A model generated the notes under the pieces. That model saw only the letters and a program-made list of their open reading frames with translations, searched no databases and was not told the DNA's origin. A DNA stretch of 64,000 nucleotides, taken from Pseudacidobacterium ailaaui (GTDB lineage: Bacteria > Acidobacteriota > Terriglobia > Terriglobales > Acidobacteriaceae). Shown here piece by piece: positions 28,762-38,800 of the stretch; position 1 is the stretch's first letter; every line of letters starts with the position of its first letter. The position numbers and the translations under genes were made by a program. The DNA lies in assembly GCF_000688455.1 (NCBI RefSeq), contig NZ_JIAL01000001.1, positions 62,001 through 126,000 on the forward strand, in the 5' to 3' direction.

Positions 28762-29517
28762 ATGAGCACAGTAGATACTTCTCGTACAGCATTGGTAACG
28801 GGCGCCTCTCGTGGGTTGGGCGCAGCCATTGCGATAGAACTGGGAGCCATCGGAGCGAAAGTCGCCGTCAATTATTTCCAGAGTAAGACTGGAGCAGAGC
28901 GGGTCTGTGAGCAGATCAAGGCAAAAGGCGGAACGGCCCAAGCCTTTCAGGCTGACGTGCGGTGCGAAGATGAAATTGCGCGGTTGACAGATCAGATCAG
29001 TAAAGCTTTTGGCAGCATCGATATTCTTGTGCTCAATGCGACTGGCCCGCAGCCGCTTCTTTCCATCGAAGAGCAGACTTGGGAGTCCTATCTCGATCAG
29101 CTGATTTTTTTTGTGAAGTCTCCATTGCTGCTGCTCAAGAGCGTGCTGCCGGCAATGAAGCGGAAAGGCTTTGGAAGAGTCATCAATATTGGCAGCGAAG
29201 TTGTAGAGCTTGGCAATCCGCGGTTTGCCAACTATGTTTCGGCCAAGGGTGCGCAACTGGGACTGACCCGCTCCTGGGCGCGCGAGCTTGCTCCTGCGGG
29301 CATTACCGTGAACCTGGTAGCGCCAGGCTGGATTCCCACGGAACGTCACACGGATGCAACGCAGGAAGAGATGGACAGCTACACGTCGAATGTGCCGATG
29401 CAGCACATGGGAAATCCAGAGGCTGTAGCGAAGATGGTGGCTTTCCTTGCTGGGGATGGCGCAGGCTTTATCACCGGCCAGAAGTTTGCCGTCAACGGAG
29501 GCAACACGCTGCTGTAA
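28762..29517 (+). CDS. Short-chain dehydrogenase/reductase
   Basis: The 251-residue protein is a classical SDR: NAD(P)-binding TGASRGLG at residues 14-21, NATG in place of the usual NNAG, catalytic Ser in NIGSEVVEL, and YVSAK with the catalytic Tyr and Lys. LVAPGWIPTERH follows. It would oxidise or reduce an alcohol or carbonyl group, perhaps on a sugar acid or on the product of the neighbouring PhyH enzyme. The substrate is not known. It is divergent from PhyH and convergent with the AraC gene. Confidence 0.9.
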   Translation: MSTVDTSRTALVTGASRGLGAAIAIELGAIGAKVAVNYFQSKTGAERVCEQIKAKGGTAQAFQADVRCEDEIARLTDQISKAFGSIDILVLNATGPQPLLSIEEQTWESYLDQLIFFVKSPLLLLKSVLPAMKRKGFGRVINIGSEVVELGNPRFANYVSAKGAQLGLTRSWARELAPAGITVNLVAPGWIPTERHTDATQEEMDSYTSNVPMQHMGNPEAVAKMVAFLAGDGAGFITGQKFAVNGGNTLL

Positions 29518-29526
29518 GTTCCCCGT

Positions 29527-30345
29527 TTACCGAGGAGGTCTGATCTGCCGGTATTGCATGGGAGAATACCCCATGACGTGCTTGAACACTCTGTGAAATT
29601 GCGGGTAACTGCCAAAGCCAGCTTCAAGCGCTGCTTCCAGCATGTTCTGACGCTGGCCTGTCCCATAGATCTGTAGAAATCGCTCGACGCGTTGCCGATT
29701 GCGGAAATCGACGATAGTGAAACCGGTTTGCTCCTTGAACAGCCGGCTGAGCCGAGTGGCACTGAGGCCGGCCTGATGAGCCAGATCATCAAGAGTAAGG
29801 TTGCCGAGAGTGTCACGAATAAGATGGGCGGCTCGTTCTACGGCAGGATGCACATCGCGCACTGGAACATCGCGGGCCCTTTCAAAGCTGAGCCATGAAG
29901 AAAGCAATCCATACGAGAGCCCGGCATTTAGAAAATTCGTCTGCTCCGATGCATTGCAGAGCTCCGTAAACAGATCTTCAAGCCGGTCCAGGTCATGCTC
30001 GGCGAGGCGGCGGCAGAATTCTCCGGCCGGCTCTTTTTGAAGAAGTATGCGGGTTTTTGCGTCGTTTGCGATTCGCCGCACCATGCGTCGCTTGAAGACG
30101 CCGATCCACATTTCGAAGTCCGGTGTCTGCTCAAAGAGCAGGTGCTCCTGAGCGGGGAACAGCCACAACAGGTCTCCGCGCCGTATGCTGTAGCGCCGGT
30201 TTCCGAGGAGGTACGTACCGCTTCCGCGGGTGACAAGGTTCAGCTCCAACTCGGCATGGTGATGCCGCTTATGGGCGAGCCCAAGGTTACGATAATGCCA
30301 GATGCTTCCGTCTACTTCTGGCGGGAGGTTAAGATGTGTACGCAT
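29527..30345 (-). CDS. AraC-family transcriptional regulator of the carbohydrate locus
   Basis: The 272-residue protein has an N-terminal cupin sensor domain (HHHAELELNLVTRGSGTYLL) and two C-terminal helix-turn-helix motifs (LTLDDLAHQAGLSATRLSRL and MLEAALEAGFGSYPQFHRVF) typical of AraC/XylS activators. The start is taken as ATG 30345. The longer TTG start at 30366 would place the regulon motif inside the gene. It is divergent from the GPH symporter, and the motif at 30348-30368 lies right before its own start, which suggests autoregulation together with activation of the symporter and GH31 genes. The inducer is probably a sugar, which is an inference from its neighbours. Confidence 0.9.
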   Translation of the reverse strand: MRTHLNLPPEVDGSIWHYRNLGLAHKRHHHAELELNLVTRGSGTYLLGNRRYSIRRGDLLWLFPAQEHLLFEQTPDFEMWIGVFKRRMVRRIANDAKTRILLQKEPAGEFCRRLAEHDLDRLEDLFTELCNASEQTNFLNAGLSYGLLSSWLSFERARDVPVRDVHPAVERAAHLIRDTLGNLTLDDLAHQAGLSATRLSRLFKEQTGFTIVDFRNRQRVERFLQIYGTGQRQNMLEAALEAGFGSYPQFHRVFKHVMGYSPMQYRQIRPPR

Positions 30346-30347
30346 AG

Positions 30348-30368
30348 CGACAAAAAATGATAACAATT
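30348..30368 (-). promoter_or_regulatory. Regulon motif copy 3, between the AraC gene and the symporter
   Basis: On the minus strand AATTGT is followed by TATCATTTTTTGTCG, one base different in the core from copies 1 and 2. It ends 2 bp before the AraC start and lies 101-146 bp upstream of the symporter start (depending on which start is used). Relative to the symporter it has the same orientation as copies 1 and 2 have relative to their targets. Confidence 0.6.
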
Positions 30369-30493
30369 TAATGGAGAAATGAGAAGCCTGTTGCAGGCAG
30401 TCGTCATTTAGAGTTTCCGGTAGGGGGGAAGCTCTGCGAATTGATGCCTGCCAGGCTCAATACCAGGAAGTGACTCAGGAAGTCTCCGGAGTT

Positions 30494-31855
30494 ATGAAGA
30501 ATTCCGTCCTCACGACACGCCTCAGCTACACTGCCAGCGAGGTCGCCGGGCAGCTTATCTTTTGTGTCGTCTCCTTTTATCTGCTCAAATTTTATACCGA
30601 TGTCTACGGAATATCCGCGGCCGCGGCAGGCACAATTCTGTTGCTGGCGCGTTCTGTCGACGCCATTGATGCACCATTATGGGGGATTCTTTTTGATAAG
30701 ACACATAGCCGCTGGGGAAAGAGCCGGCCATGGTTTCTCTGGCTTTGCGTGCCTTTTGCTTTCTTCGGCGTGCTCACTTTTGTAACACCGAGTTTTGGCG
30801 CAATGGCAAAAGTTATCTATGCGGCAGCTACCTACGTGGTCTGTAGCATTCTCTATACAGGAATCAATACTCCTGTTACTTCTATCCTCTCCGCCCTGAC
30901 CGGGGATACCCACGAACGGATTACACTTACCAGTTTCCGTATGTTCGGGTCGAAGCTAGGGGTGCTGATTGTTAACCTGACCGTCCTGAAAATGGTTACA
31001 TGGCTAGGGCGCGGGAATGACCGCCTCGGATTCATGCTTGTTATGCCCATGTATGCCTGTGGAACGGTTCTGCTATACCTGCTCGCCTTCCGTAATTTGA
31101 AGGAAGTCGTAACGAGCGAAAAACATCGCCTCTCGATCCGGCAGAGTTTTGCCGCGCTCCATGGAAATGGGCCCTGGTTCATCATTTTCTTCAGCAGCTT
31201 TTTCTTCTGGATTGCATTCGTCTCGCGCATCTCGGCGGCTCCCTACTTTTTTCAGTACGTGCTTCGCCGCAAAGATTTGATTTCTGTGGCGAACAGCCTG
31301 GATGTGATATCGCTAGCCACGATTGTTCTTCTACCGTGGTTCTGCCGGCGATTTACAAAGCGCACAGTGTGGGTGGCCAGCCTTGCGGGGGCGATTGTGA
31401 GCCAGGTCGTAATCCAGGCTGGGGTTGCAGAATCATCGTCCGCGATTGTCATGACCGGGTGGTCTCTCGGGTTCCTCACCAGCGGCGTAGCAATGGCGAT
31501 ACCGTTCTCGACCCTTTCTGACAGCGTGGATTACGGAGAGTGGAAACGGGGTGTTCGAGCCGTTGGTCTGCTCACCGCACTGGGTGCGGCATTTTGCCTG
31601 AAGGCAGGAAGCGGCCTGGGAGGAGCGTTGCCGGCATGGATTCTCAGCTGGTATTCGTATGTGCCGAATGTGGAGCAAACGCAGCGCTCGCTCCACGGCA
31701 TTGAATTGAGCTTTATCTGGCTCCCGGCGCTTTGCTACGCACTGGCGGCGATTCCTGTGTTTTTTTACTACCGATATGAATGCCTTGAGCTAAGGATCCG
31801 CAAGGAGCTTGAGCAGCGCCGCTCCATGGCTACAGCGATCAGCAGCAGCGTATAA
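30494..31855 (+). CDS. GPH-family (glycoside-pentoside-hexuronide) cation symporter
   Basis: The protein of about 453 residues (ATG 30494; a GTG at 30470 is also possible) has about 12 hydrophobic membrane segments. GPH features include RSVDAIDAPLWGILFDKTHS early, with the DP(A/L)xG-like box, and the central loop GVRAVGLLTALGAAF. It would import a glycoside or sugar with H+ or Na+. The GH31 gene starts 12 bp after its stop, so the two are one operon. The pair has the same makeup as E. coli yicJ (transporter) and yicI (alpha-xylosidase). Divergent AraC regulator and motif copy 3 lie upstream. Confidence 0.9.
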   Translation: MKNSVLTTRLSYTASEVAGQLIFCVVSFYLLKFYTDVYGISAAAAGTILLLARSVDAIDAPLWGILFDKTHSRWGKSRPWFLWLCVPFAFFGVLTFVTPSFGAMAKVIYAAATYVVCSILYTGINTPVTSILSALTGDTHERITLTSFRMFGSKLGVLIVNLTVLKMVTWLGRGNDRLGFMLVMPMYACGTVLLYLLAFRNLKEVVTSEKHRLSIRQSFAALHGNGPWFIIFFSSFFFWIAFVSRISAAPYFFQYVLRRKDLISVANSLDVISLATIVLLPWFCRRFTKRTVWVASLAGAIVSQVVIQAGVAESSSAIVMTGWSLGFLTSGVAMAIPFSTLSDSVDYGEWKRGVRAVGLLTALGAAFCLKAGSGLGGALPAWILSWYSYVPNVEQTQRSLHGIELSFIWLPALCYALAAIPVFFYYRYECLELRIRKELEQRRSMATAISSSV

Positions 31856-31867
31856 ACCGGAGAGTGC

Positions 31868-34336
31868 ATGTTTGCCATTGAAAGCAGCGATGAATTCGCC
31901 GTGCTCACATCAGAGACTGGACACCGCCTGCGTATTGGGTTTCCGGGCGAATCAATTGCCCGCATTACCTATGTGGAAAGTCAGGAGTTCAGCGATGCGA
32001 CGAGCAGGATCGTTACAGCCGAAAAGAAGTACTTTGCGCCCGCAATCAGCGAGGATAGGGGCTGCTATTACCTAGCTGTACCAGCCTTGACGCTGGTTGT
32101 GGACAAGCAAACCGGGTCTATCCGCTACCAGGACGCAAGGGGCAGGCTGCTGTTCCGCGAGCCTGAGCGCGGCGGCAAGTGGCTTACGCGGAAGAAGATT
32201 TATCGCAATGTCTTTAAGCCAAACAAAGAAATTACCTATGGGCTTGGGATTGATGGCGCGCGGGCCATTGTTTCTCCGGATGAAACAGTGTTTGACCGGG
32301 AGGCTTTTGAAGCCAAGCTAGAATTTGTTTTCAGCAAGGGTGAAGCACTTTTCGGCCTTGGCTCTCATGAAGAAGGCTATGGCAACCTGCGCGGCAAATC
32401 ACGCGAGCTGTATCAGCAGAACATGAAGGCAGTCGTACCGTACTTTGTGTCTTCGCGCGGATATGGAGTGCTCTTTGATTGCTGCTCGCTCATGACATTT
32501 CACGATGATGCGCTGGGCTCCTACCTGTGGGCGGATGTGGTGAATGAGCTTGATTTTTATGTTATTGAGGGGAAGACGTTCGACGAGATTACACGCCACT
32601 ATTATGAGCTGACTGGCAAACCTCCTATGCTGCCCAAGTGGGCTCTGGGATACGTGCAATCGAAGGAGCGGTATGTGAATGCGCGCGAGCTTGTGGACGT
32701 GGTTAGCGAATACCGGCGCCGCCGCATTCCTCTTGATGTCATCGTGCTTGATTGGAAGTCGTGGCCGAACGGTGCGGGTTGGGGGCAGAAGTCGTTTGAC
32801 ACAATTCGCTTCCCCGATCCGGATGCCATGACGTCAGAGCTGCATGCCATGGGCGCTCGGCTGATGGTGTCGATATGGCCAATTATGACGGGCGGATGCT
32901 CCAATCAGATGGAATTGCTTGATCGCGGCCTTATGCTGGGCAATCAATCGACATACAATGCCTTTCTTGCAGAAGCACGCGAATGCTACTGGCAGCAGGC
33001 CAGGAACGGGCTCTTTGATCATGGCGTGGATGCGTGGTGGTGCGATTGCACGGAACCTTTTGAGGCGGACTGGGCTGGTGCAGTGAAACCGGAGCCGCAC
33101 GCCCGGCTTGCGATCAATACGCAACAAGCGAAGCGATATCTCGATGAAGGTGAGATCAACGCATATTCTCTCATGCACTCACAATGCATCTATGAGGGGC
33201 AGCGCAGGGCAACAAGCGCGAAGCGCGTTGTCAATCTAACAAGGTCCTCATATGCGGGACAGCACCGCTACGGCACGATAACGTGGAGCGGCGATATTTG
33301 CGGTACATGGGAGACGCTGCGGCGCTCTATCTCCGAAGGCTTGAATTTCTGCGCGACCGGTGAACCGTACTGGACGCTCGATATCGGCGGCTTTTTTATC
33401 GATAACAAGCGGGAGCTATGGTTCTGGCGAGGAGACTATTCCGAGGGTTGCCGCGGTATTACCGGTATGGAAGCGATGGAGCCCGATCCTGCCGATACAG
33501 GCTGCCGTGATCGTGGCTATTGGGAGCTCTACACGCGATGGCTGCAATATGCAGTCTTTCTGCCGGTGTTCCGCTCTCATGGAACAGACGCAGCGCGTGA
33601 GATATGGCGTTTCGGTGAGGAGGGCACTCTTTTCTACGATGTCATTGCGGAGTTCATCCGGTTGCGCTACAGGATGATGCCTTATCTGTATTCGCTTATG
33701 GCCCAGGTCACCCTCTCGGGTTCGATGATGATGCGTCCTTTGGCGCTGGATTTTCCCGATGACCTGAAGACGCACGAAATTACCGATCAGTATCTTTTCG
33801 GGCTGTCGCTTCTGGTCTGCCCTGTCACGACGCCCATGTACTATGGCCGGAACTCGCAGCCGATTACAGACACTTCTAAAACGCGGCCTGTGTATCTTCC
33901 GGCAGGGCATCGCTGGTTCAACTTCTGGACGAATGCTGTGTATGACGGGGGGCAAACGATTTTGGCTGATGCTCCGATCGAGAAAATACCCCTCTATGTG
34001 CGCGCAGGCACGGTTTTTCCGATGACAGAAGTGATGCAGTATACCAGCGAGATTCCGGATGCAGCATATGAAATACGAATCTACTGTGGGGCCGATGCCA
34101 GCTTCACCATCTACGAAGACGATGGCGATGGGTATGACTACGAAAGAGGGGCATTTGCCCTGGTTCATCTCGTGTGGAATGAAACACCGGGAGACCTTCT
34201 CATTTCTGCGCGCGAAGGCCAGTTTCCTTCTCTCGTGAAAGAGCGCGATTACAGAATAGTCTTCATCTCAGCTTCAGACTCCTCCATAAAAACAGTGCGA
34301 TATCGAGGAGAAGAGGTTTGCGTCAGCATTGCATAA
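31868..34336 (+). CDS. Glycoside hydrolase family 31 (alpha-xylosidase-like, cytoplasmic)
   Basis: The 822-residue protein has an N-terminal beta-sandwich domain and a GH31 (alpha/beta)8 barrel. The nucleophile is Asp393 in WWCDCTEPFE, and the acid/base is probably Asp476 in TWSGDICGTWETLRRS. HGTDAAREIWRFGEE and the distal beta domains follow. It has no signal peptide, so it cleaves an imported oligosaccharide in the cytoplasm. GH31 enzymes include alpha-xylosidases and alpha-glucosidases; the C-x-E-P context and the pairing with a GPH symporter favour alpha-xyloside, but this is not decisive. It starts 12 bp after the symporter stop (GGAGAG before ATG) and ends the AraC-regulated plus-strand unit. 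Confidence 0.92.
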   Translation: MFAIESSDEFAVLTSETGHRLRIGFPGESIARITYVESQEFSDATSRIVTAEKKYFAPAISEDRGCYYLAVPALTLVVDKQTGSIRYQDARGRLLFREPERGGKWLTRKKIYRNVFKPNKEITYGLGIDGARAIVSPDETVFDREAFEAKLEFVFSKGEALFGLGSHEEGYGNLRGKSRELYQQNMKAVVPYFVSSRGYGVLFDCCSLMTFHDDALGSYLWADVVNELDFYVIEGKTFDEITRHYYELTGKPPMLPKWALGYVQSKERYVNARELVDVVSEYRRRRIPLDVIVLDWKSWPNGAGWGQKSFDTIRFPDPDAMTSELHAMGARLMVSIWPIMTGGCSNQMELLDRGLMLGNQSTYNAFLAEARECYWQQARNGLFDHGVDAWWCDCTEPFEADWAGAVKPEPHARLAINTQQAKRYLDEGEINAYSLMHSQCIYEGQRRATSAKRVVNLTRSSYAGQHRYGTITWSGDICGTWETLRRSISEGLNFCATGEPYWTLDIGGFFIDNKRELWFWRGDYSEGCRGITGMEAMEPDPADTGCRDRGYWELYTRWLQYAVFLPVFRSHGTDAAREIWRFGEEGTLFYDVIAEFIRLRYRMMPYLYSLMAQVTLSGSMMMRPLALDFPDDLKTHEITDQYLFGLSLLVCPVTTPMYYGRNSQPITDTSKTRPVYLPAGHRWFNFWTNAVYDGGQTILADAPIEKIPLYVRAGTVFPMTEVMQYTSEIPDAAYEIRIYCGADASFTIYEDDGDGYDYERGAFALVHLVWNETPGDLLISAREGQFPSLVKERDYRIVFISASDSSIKTVRYRGEEVCVSIA

Positions 34337-34599
34337 CGCTGTGCCGACGATACGAGGTGTAATGCAATGACAAGCTTTTCTGTTTCCTATCCTTGTTGAG
34401 AGTCGGGTGCGGGTGAAAGGCGATTCGAAGACTGGCGGACGATCAGTTATCTTGGATTTCAGATAGCCGCCGCCTTGGGGAGGGTTCCTTGAACTTAGAA
34501 GCAACTGCGTTACACTAACTATCTCTTCGGTCTAAATCATCGGGCATCCCAGCATATGGTTGCAGTTTCATCACTGCAAATGGGAAGGGAGATGTGAGA

Positions 34600-35307
34600 A
34601 TGCATACTCTCATGCAATGGAGTATCTTGGCGCTAATCGTAGGTTTGCCGATGTGGCAGGCAACTCCTGTGAATCTTGCTCAAAAGAATCTCATAGTTAA
34701 CCCTTCGCCGAGCAAGGGGACAGCTTTAGAACAGATAGTAGAGATTGCGAGACACAATCACATTCCGCTAGGTGTTGTAGTTGACGGCGGCGAGATTTGC
34801 CAAAGGGACCTGAAAGTAAAGATGCTCTCAAACATGACGCTAGACTCGCTAGTGCAACAAGTGAATGGGCAACTGAATGAATATCGGTTGACCATCGACG
34901 GCGGGACCCTGGCGCTACGTCCCATTGCGCTGCGGAGCAATATCAACAAATTGCTTAATCTGAAGATTACTGACTTTCGAACACATGAAGGAACGATGCA
35001 GGCGCTGGGTATCAATTTGTGGATATGGATTCGGGCGGTTTTTGAACCGAAGAGTGGGAGTGTAGTAAGCATCATCTCCAATCCAGACAGCCCGATCATA
35101 TCGGGCTTTCACATCCCTGGTCCCGCAACCGTCGAATACCTCCTGAATCAGATCGTCAAGCAAGATCCCGGGGGAGTGTGGATCCTATCTGGTCTTACTG
35201 CTGACTGGGAAACATCACAAAGAGATCCAATCACTGTGACAGACTACTCCGAAGAAGAAGTACAGCGTGATGCGGTGGATGCGTGCCGTGCAGCCGCAAA
35301 ACCATAG
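34600..35307 (+). CDS. Exported protein with STN/secretin-like domain (uncharacterised)
   Basis: The protein of about 235 residues has an N-terminal hydrophobic signal region (MQWSILALIVGLPMWQATPV) and a segment resembling the short STN-type domain of secretins and TonB-system proteins (ALEQIVEIARHNHIPLGVVV and LDSLVQQVNGQLNEYRLTID). Small proteins of this type are common in Acidobacteria and their role is unknown. ATG 34600 has GGAAGGGAG before it; a GTG at 34594 is also in frame. It stands alone, about 260 bp after the GH31 gene. Confidence 0.6.
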   Translation: MHTLMQWSILALIVGLPMWQATPVNLAQKNLIVNPSPSKGTALEQIVEIARHNHIPLGVVVDGGEICQRDLKVKMLSNMTLDSLVQQVNGQLNEYRLTIDGGTLALRPIALRSNINKLLNLKITDFRTHEGTMQALGINLWIWIRAVFEPKSGSVVSIISNPDSPIISGFHIPGPATVEYLLNQIVKQDPGGVWILSGLTADWETSQRDPITVTDYSEEEVQRDAVDACRAAAKP

Positions 35308-35897
35308 AGGCGGGCTCATAACAAAAATCGCGCTCAGAAGAATATCTGGTTCGATGGGACGCAAATGGGTAAGAGAACTCGGGCATTTTCTAATCAGCTT
35401 AGCTGCTAAACGCTGCCCGCATAGCGGAGTTGGTGCGATTGCCGCCCTTCTCAAGATGGAACTGAGATTTTGGATTGAGCTTTTCCGCCCTGCGTTTATT
35501 TGAATGGCTTCGTGCAGTGTCGAACATTGATACCAAGCTGAAGAAAATTGCAGAGAAAACTATGCATTTCAATAAATGCTTTTATCTTTGCAGCTTCTTC
35601 AATGTACACGGTTACCTTGTCACGTCGATTCCCGCGAATGTTCCTACCCTTCCTTGACAGTCGAGTTTTCAGATCGCTATATTTCGCAAGGCAGAGGCAA
35701 TGTACCTCTGCAGAGAACAAAACCACGAACAGCATCAGTCCTGCTGTTACCTGATGTATTTGATGGAAACATCTTTCAACAGGTGAAAAAGAGACCGCGC
35801 TCTTGTCTACTGCCTTTCTGAAGTTTGGAAAGGGGCAAAGACGGTATGGCGGGAGCAGAAAAATAACTTTAAGCAAGTCTTTTTCGGGAGACCAGAA
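35308..35897. other. Non-coding stretch before the second TonB receptor
   Basis: In these 590 bases no gene with recognisable similarity or good ribosome site is seen. The last part is AT-rich with the leader of the TonB receptor (GGGAGACC before ATG). It probably holds that gene's promoter. No copy of the regulon motif was found here. Confidence 0.5.
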
Positions 35898-38800
35898 ATG
35901 ATCACTCGCACATGCAAGGCCCTGGCCTGCGGCCTGGGTATTGCTCTTCTTTCACTTCTTCCCTTCTCATCTCACGCACAGGCGATTTACGGTTCCATCT
36001 ACGGAACGGTCACTGACAATACCGGGGCCGTCGTACCGAATGCTACCGTAACGATTACTGATGAGGCGAAAGGAACATCGACCACCGTACAAACGAATGG
36101 CTCTGGCGCCTATACCGTCGATCACCTGATTCCGGACAAGTATGACGTAAAGGTGGAGGCCTCGGGCTTTCAGACCTTTGAAGCCAAAGGTATTCAGGTG
36201 TTCGCAGACGCGGCGCCTAAAGTAGATGCTCAGCTCCAGATCGGTGGTGCATCGCAGACGGTGACCGTCAATGCCGATGCAATTCCGGTACTGAAGACCG
36301 ACCGCGCTGATGTTTCTACAGAATTTACGACCAAGACCATCACGGACCTGCCCATACCTGACCGCAACTTCACCAACATCCAGTTGCTTCTGCCGGGCGC
36401 GCAGCCTCTGGGCTGGGGCCATGCTGCATCAGAAAATCCGCAGGCCAGCAAACAGATCCAGGTAGATGGACAGGCCTTTGGCGGCGTCGCCTTCCAGCTG
36501 GACGGAACAGACAACCAGGACCCTATTCTTGGAATCATCGTCATCAATCCTCCTCTTGACGCACTCTCTGAGACGAAGATCACGACGCAGAACTTTGACG
36601 CTGAGTTCGGCAAGGCTGTTTCGTCATTTGTAATGGCGCAGACCAAGTCCGGATCCAACAGCTTCCACGGTACGGCCTACGACTACCGCGAAAGCAACGC
36701 CAACCTTGCTCGCGACCCTTACACACAATTCCAGCCGGACCCGGTCACGGGCCACTTTCTCCCTCCAGGCTTGAAAAACCAGTTTGGCGGCACACTGGGC
36801 GGCCCCATCATCAAGGACAAGCTCTTTTTCTTCGGCGACTATGAAGGAATTCGCCAGAAGGTGGGCATCTCTTACACCGCAACGGTTCCCACCAAGTTGT
36901 TGACGGCCACCTGTCTCGGCCAGCAGACGGGGCCCAGCGGCATTCCTGGCTGCGACTTCAGCGAATATCCGAACACCATTTATCAGCAGACACCATCCGG
37001 CCCTCAACCCTACCCGGGAAATGTCATTCCGACGGCCCAGCTTTCTCCTCAGGCCCTGGCGCTGATGAAGCTCCTTCAGCCTTATGCTCCAAACACCAGC
37101 GGAGCGCTCAACGGCACCAAGAACAACTATGCTGCCAGCGGCACTGGAGGATTCAACTCTGACCAGTGGGGCCAGCGCATTGACTGGCAGGCGACGACCA
37201 GGACCCATGTCTTTGAACGCTTCAGCCGCTTTACAGACACCTTGACCGGCAAGACCATGTTCGGTGCCGCAGGCGGTCCTGGCTTCGGGCTGCAGGGATA
37301 CGGCGGCACATCCAAGGGCGCCAATGACAGTCTGGCTGCAGGTTTTGACATGGCCCTGAGCCCGTCACTGCTGACTGACTTCCGCATCGGCTACTACCGC
37401 TATAACATTGTCACTGCCAAATATGATCAGGGAACAGATTTCGCCACCCAGTTGGGCATCCCTGGCCTGAATACGGGCAGCTCCTTTACCAGCGGCGCTC
37501 CCGCATTTAACATTGCGGACTCCGACCGGTCTGGAAACGAAACCGCAAACAACGCACAGTCGCAGGGACCCCAATACGGCAGCGGGTTGAACATCAACCG
37601 TTGCAACTGCCCTCTGACTGAGAAGGAAGACCAGTTCCAGATTGTAAACAACTGGACCAAGATCATCGGCAACCATTCCTTCAAGTTTGGGGCCGACCTG
37701 CGTTATGCCCGCAACCTGCGCGTTCCCAGTGACACCAACCGTGCTGGCGAGCTCCGGTTTGATCCCGGTCCAACTTCCAACGGCTCTACCGGAGGTCTGG
37801 GTTTTGCAACCTTCGTTCTGGGGGATGTCACTAACTTCGGCCGCTATGTCAGCGTCTCTACGAACGCCAAGGAGTTCCAGAAGCGTTTCTTCTTCTATGG
37901 GCAGGACACTTGGCGTGTGACCTCTAACCTCACACTCAATCTCGGTGTTCGCTATGAGCTCTACTTCCCTGAATCGGTAAATGCAAAGGGCAATGGCGCG
38001 CTCATGAACCTGAAGGACGGCTACCTGCGGGTCGCCGGCTATGGCAACATTCCGAGCAACATGGGATGGAGCCCGGCAACCAATGCCTGGAACCCTCGTA
38101 TTGGCCTGGCCTATCAGCTCGATCCAAAGACCGTCATCCGCGCGGGTTATGGCCGCAGCTTTGACATTGGTGTCTTTGGTTCGATCTTCGGACACGTTGT
38201 CACCCAAAACCTCCCCGTCTTGGCAAACCAGGCAGTCTCTTCCCCGAACACTCTCAGTTATGCATTCAATCTCAGCTCCGGACCGCCAGCCAACGTCTTC
38301 CCGACGGTGCCTTCCAACGGACTGCTCCCTGCTCCGGGATACGCAGTCAGCCCCAAGGCCCGGCCAAACAGTCTGCGGCTGCCCACTCTGGATGCCTGGA
38401 ACCTCAGCATTCAGCGTGCCCTTACACCCACGCTTTCTGTAACGATGGCGTATGTTGGCAACAAAGGCACCCATACTCTGAGTGCGGGTGACGGGAACAA
38501 CACTAACCCGAACGAAGCAGGTATTTTCCTGCCTGCGTCCTATAGTGTCAATGGGCAGACCCTGCACTATGACCCCAGTGTCAACCCCAGCACGCTGTAT
38601 CCCGGACAGACCATCCCTGGCATATCCACCAATAACGGCACAGCAATCTCCAATTTCCTCTCACGTTACTATGGTGGGACCTTGGCGGCCTGCCAGGATC
38701 CAAATTACGCAACGCCGTCGGGCCTCACGCCGGGTATGTGCGGCTGGACCAATGGCATCAGCTACTATGGCGATGATCAAGATACAGAGTTCAATGCTCT

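Noticed and set aside
33416-34168. 250-codon open frame on the minus strand inside the GH31 gene
   Set aside because: It is antisense to a conserved catalytic domain; no independent evidence of coding.
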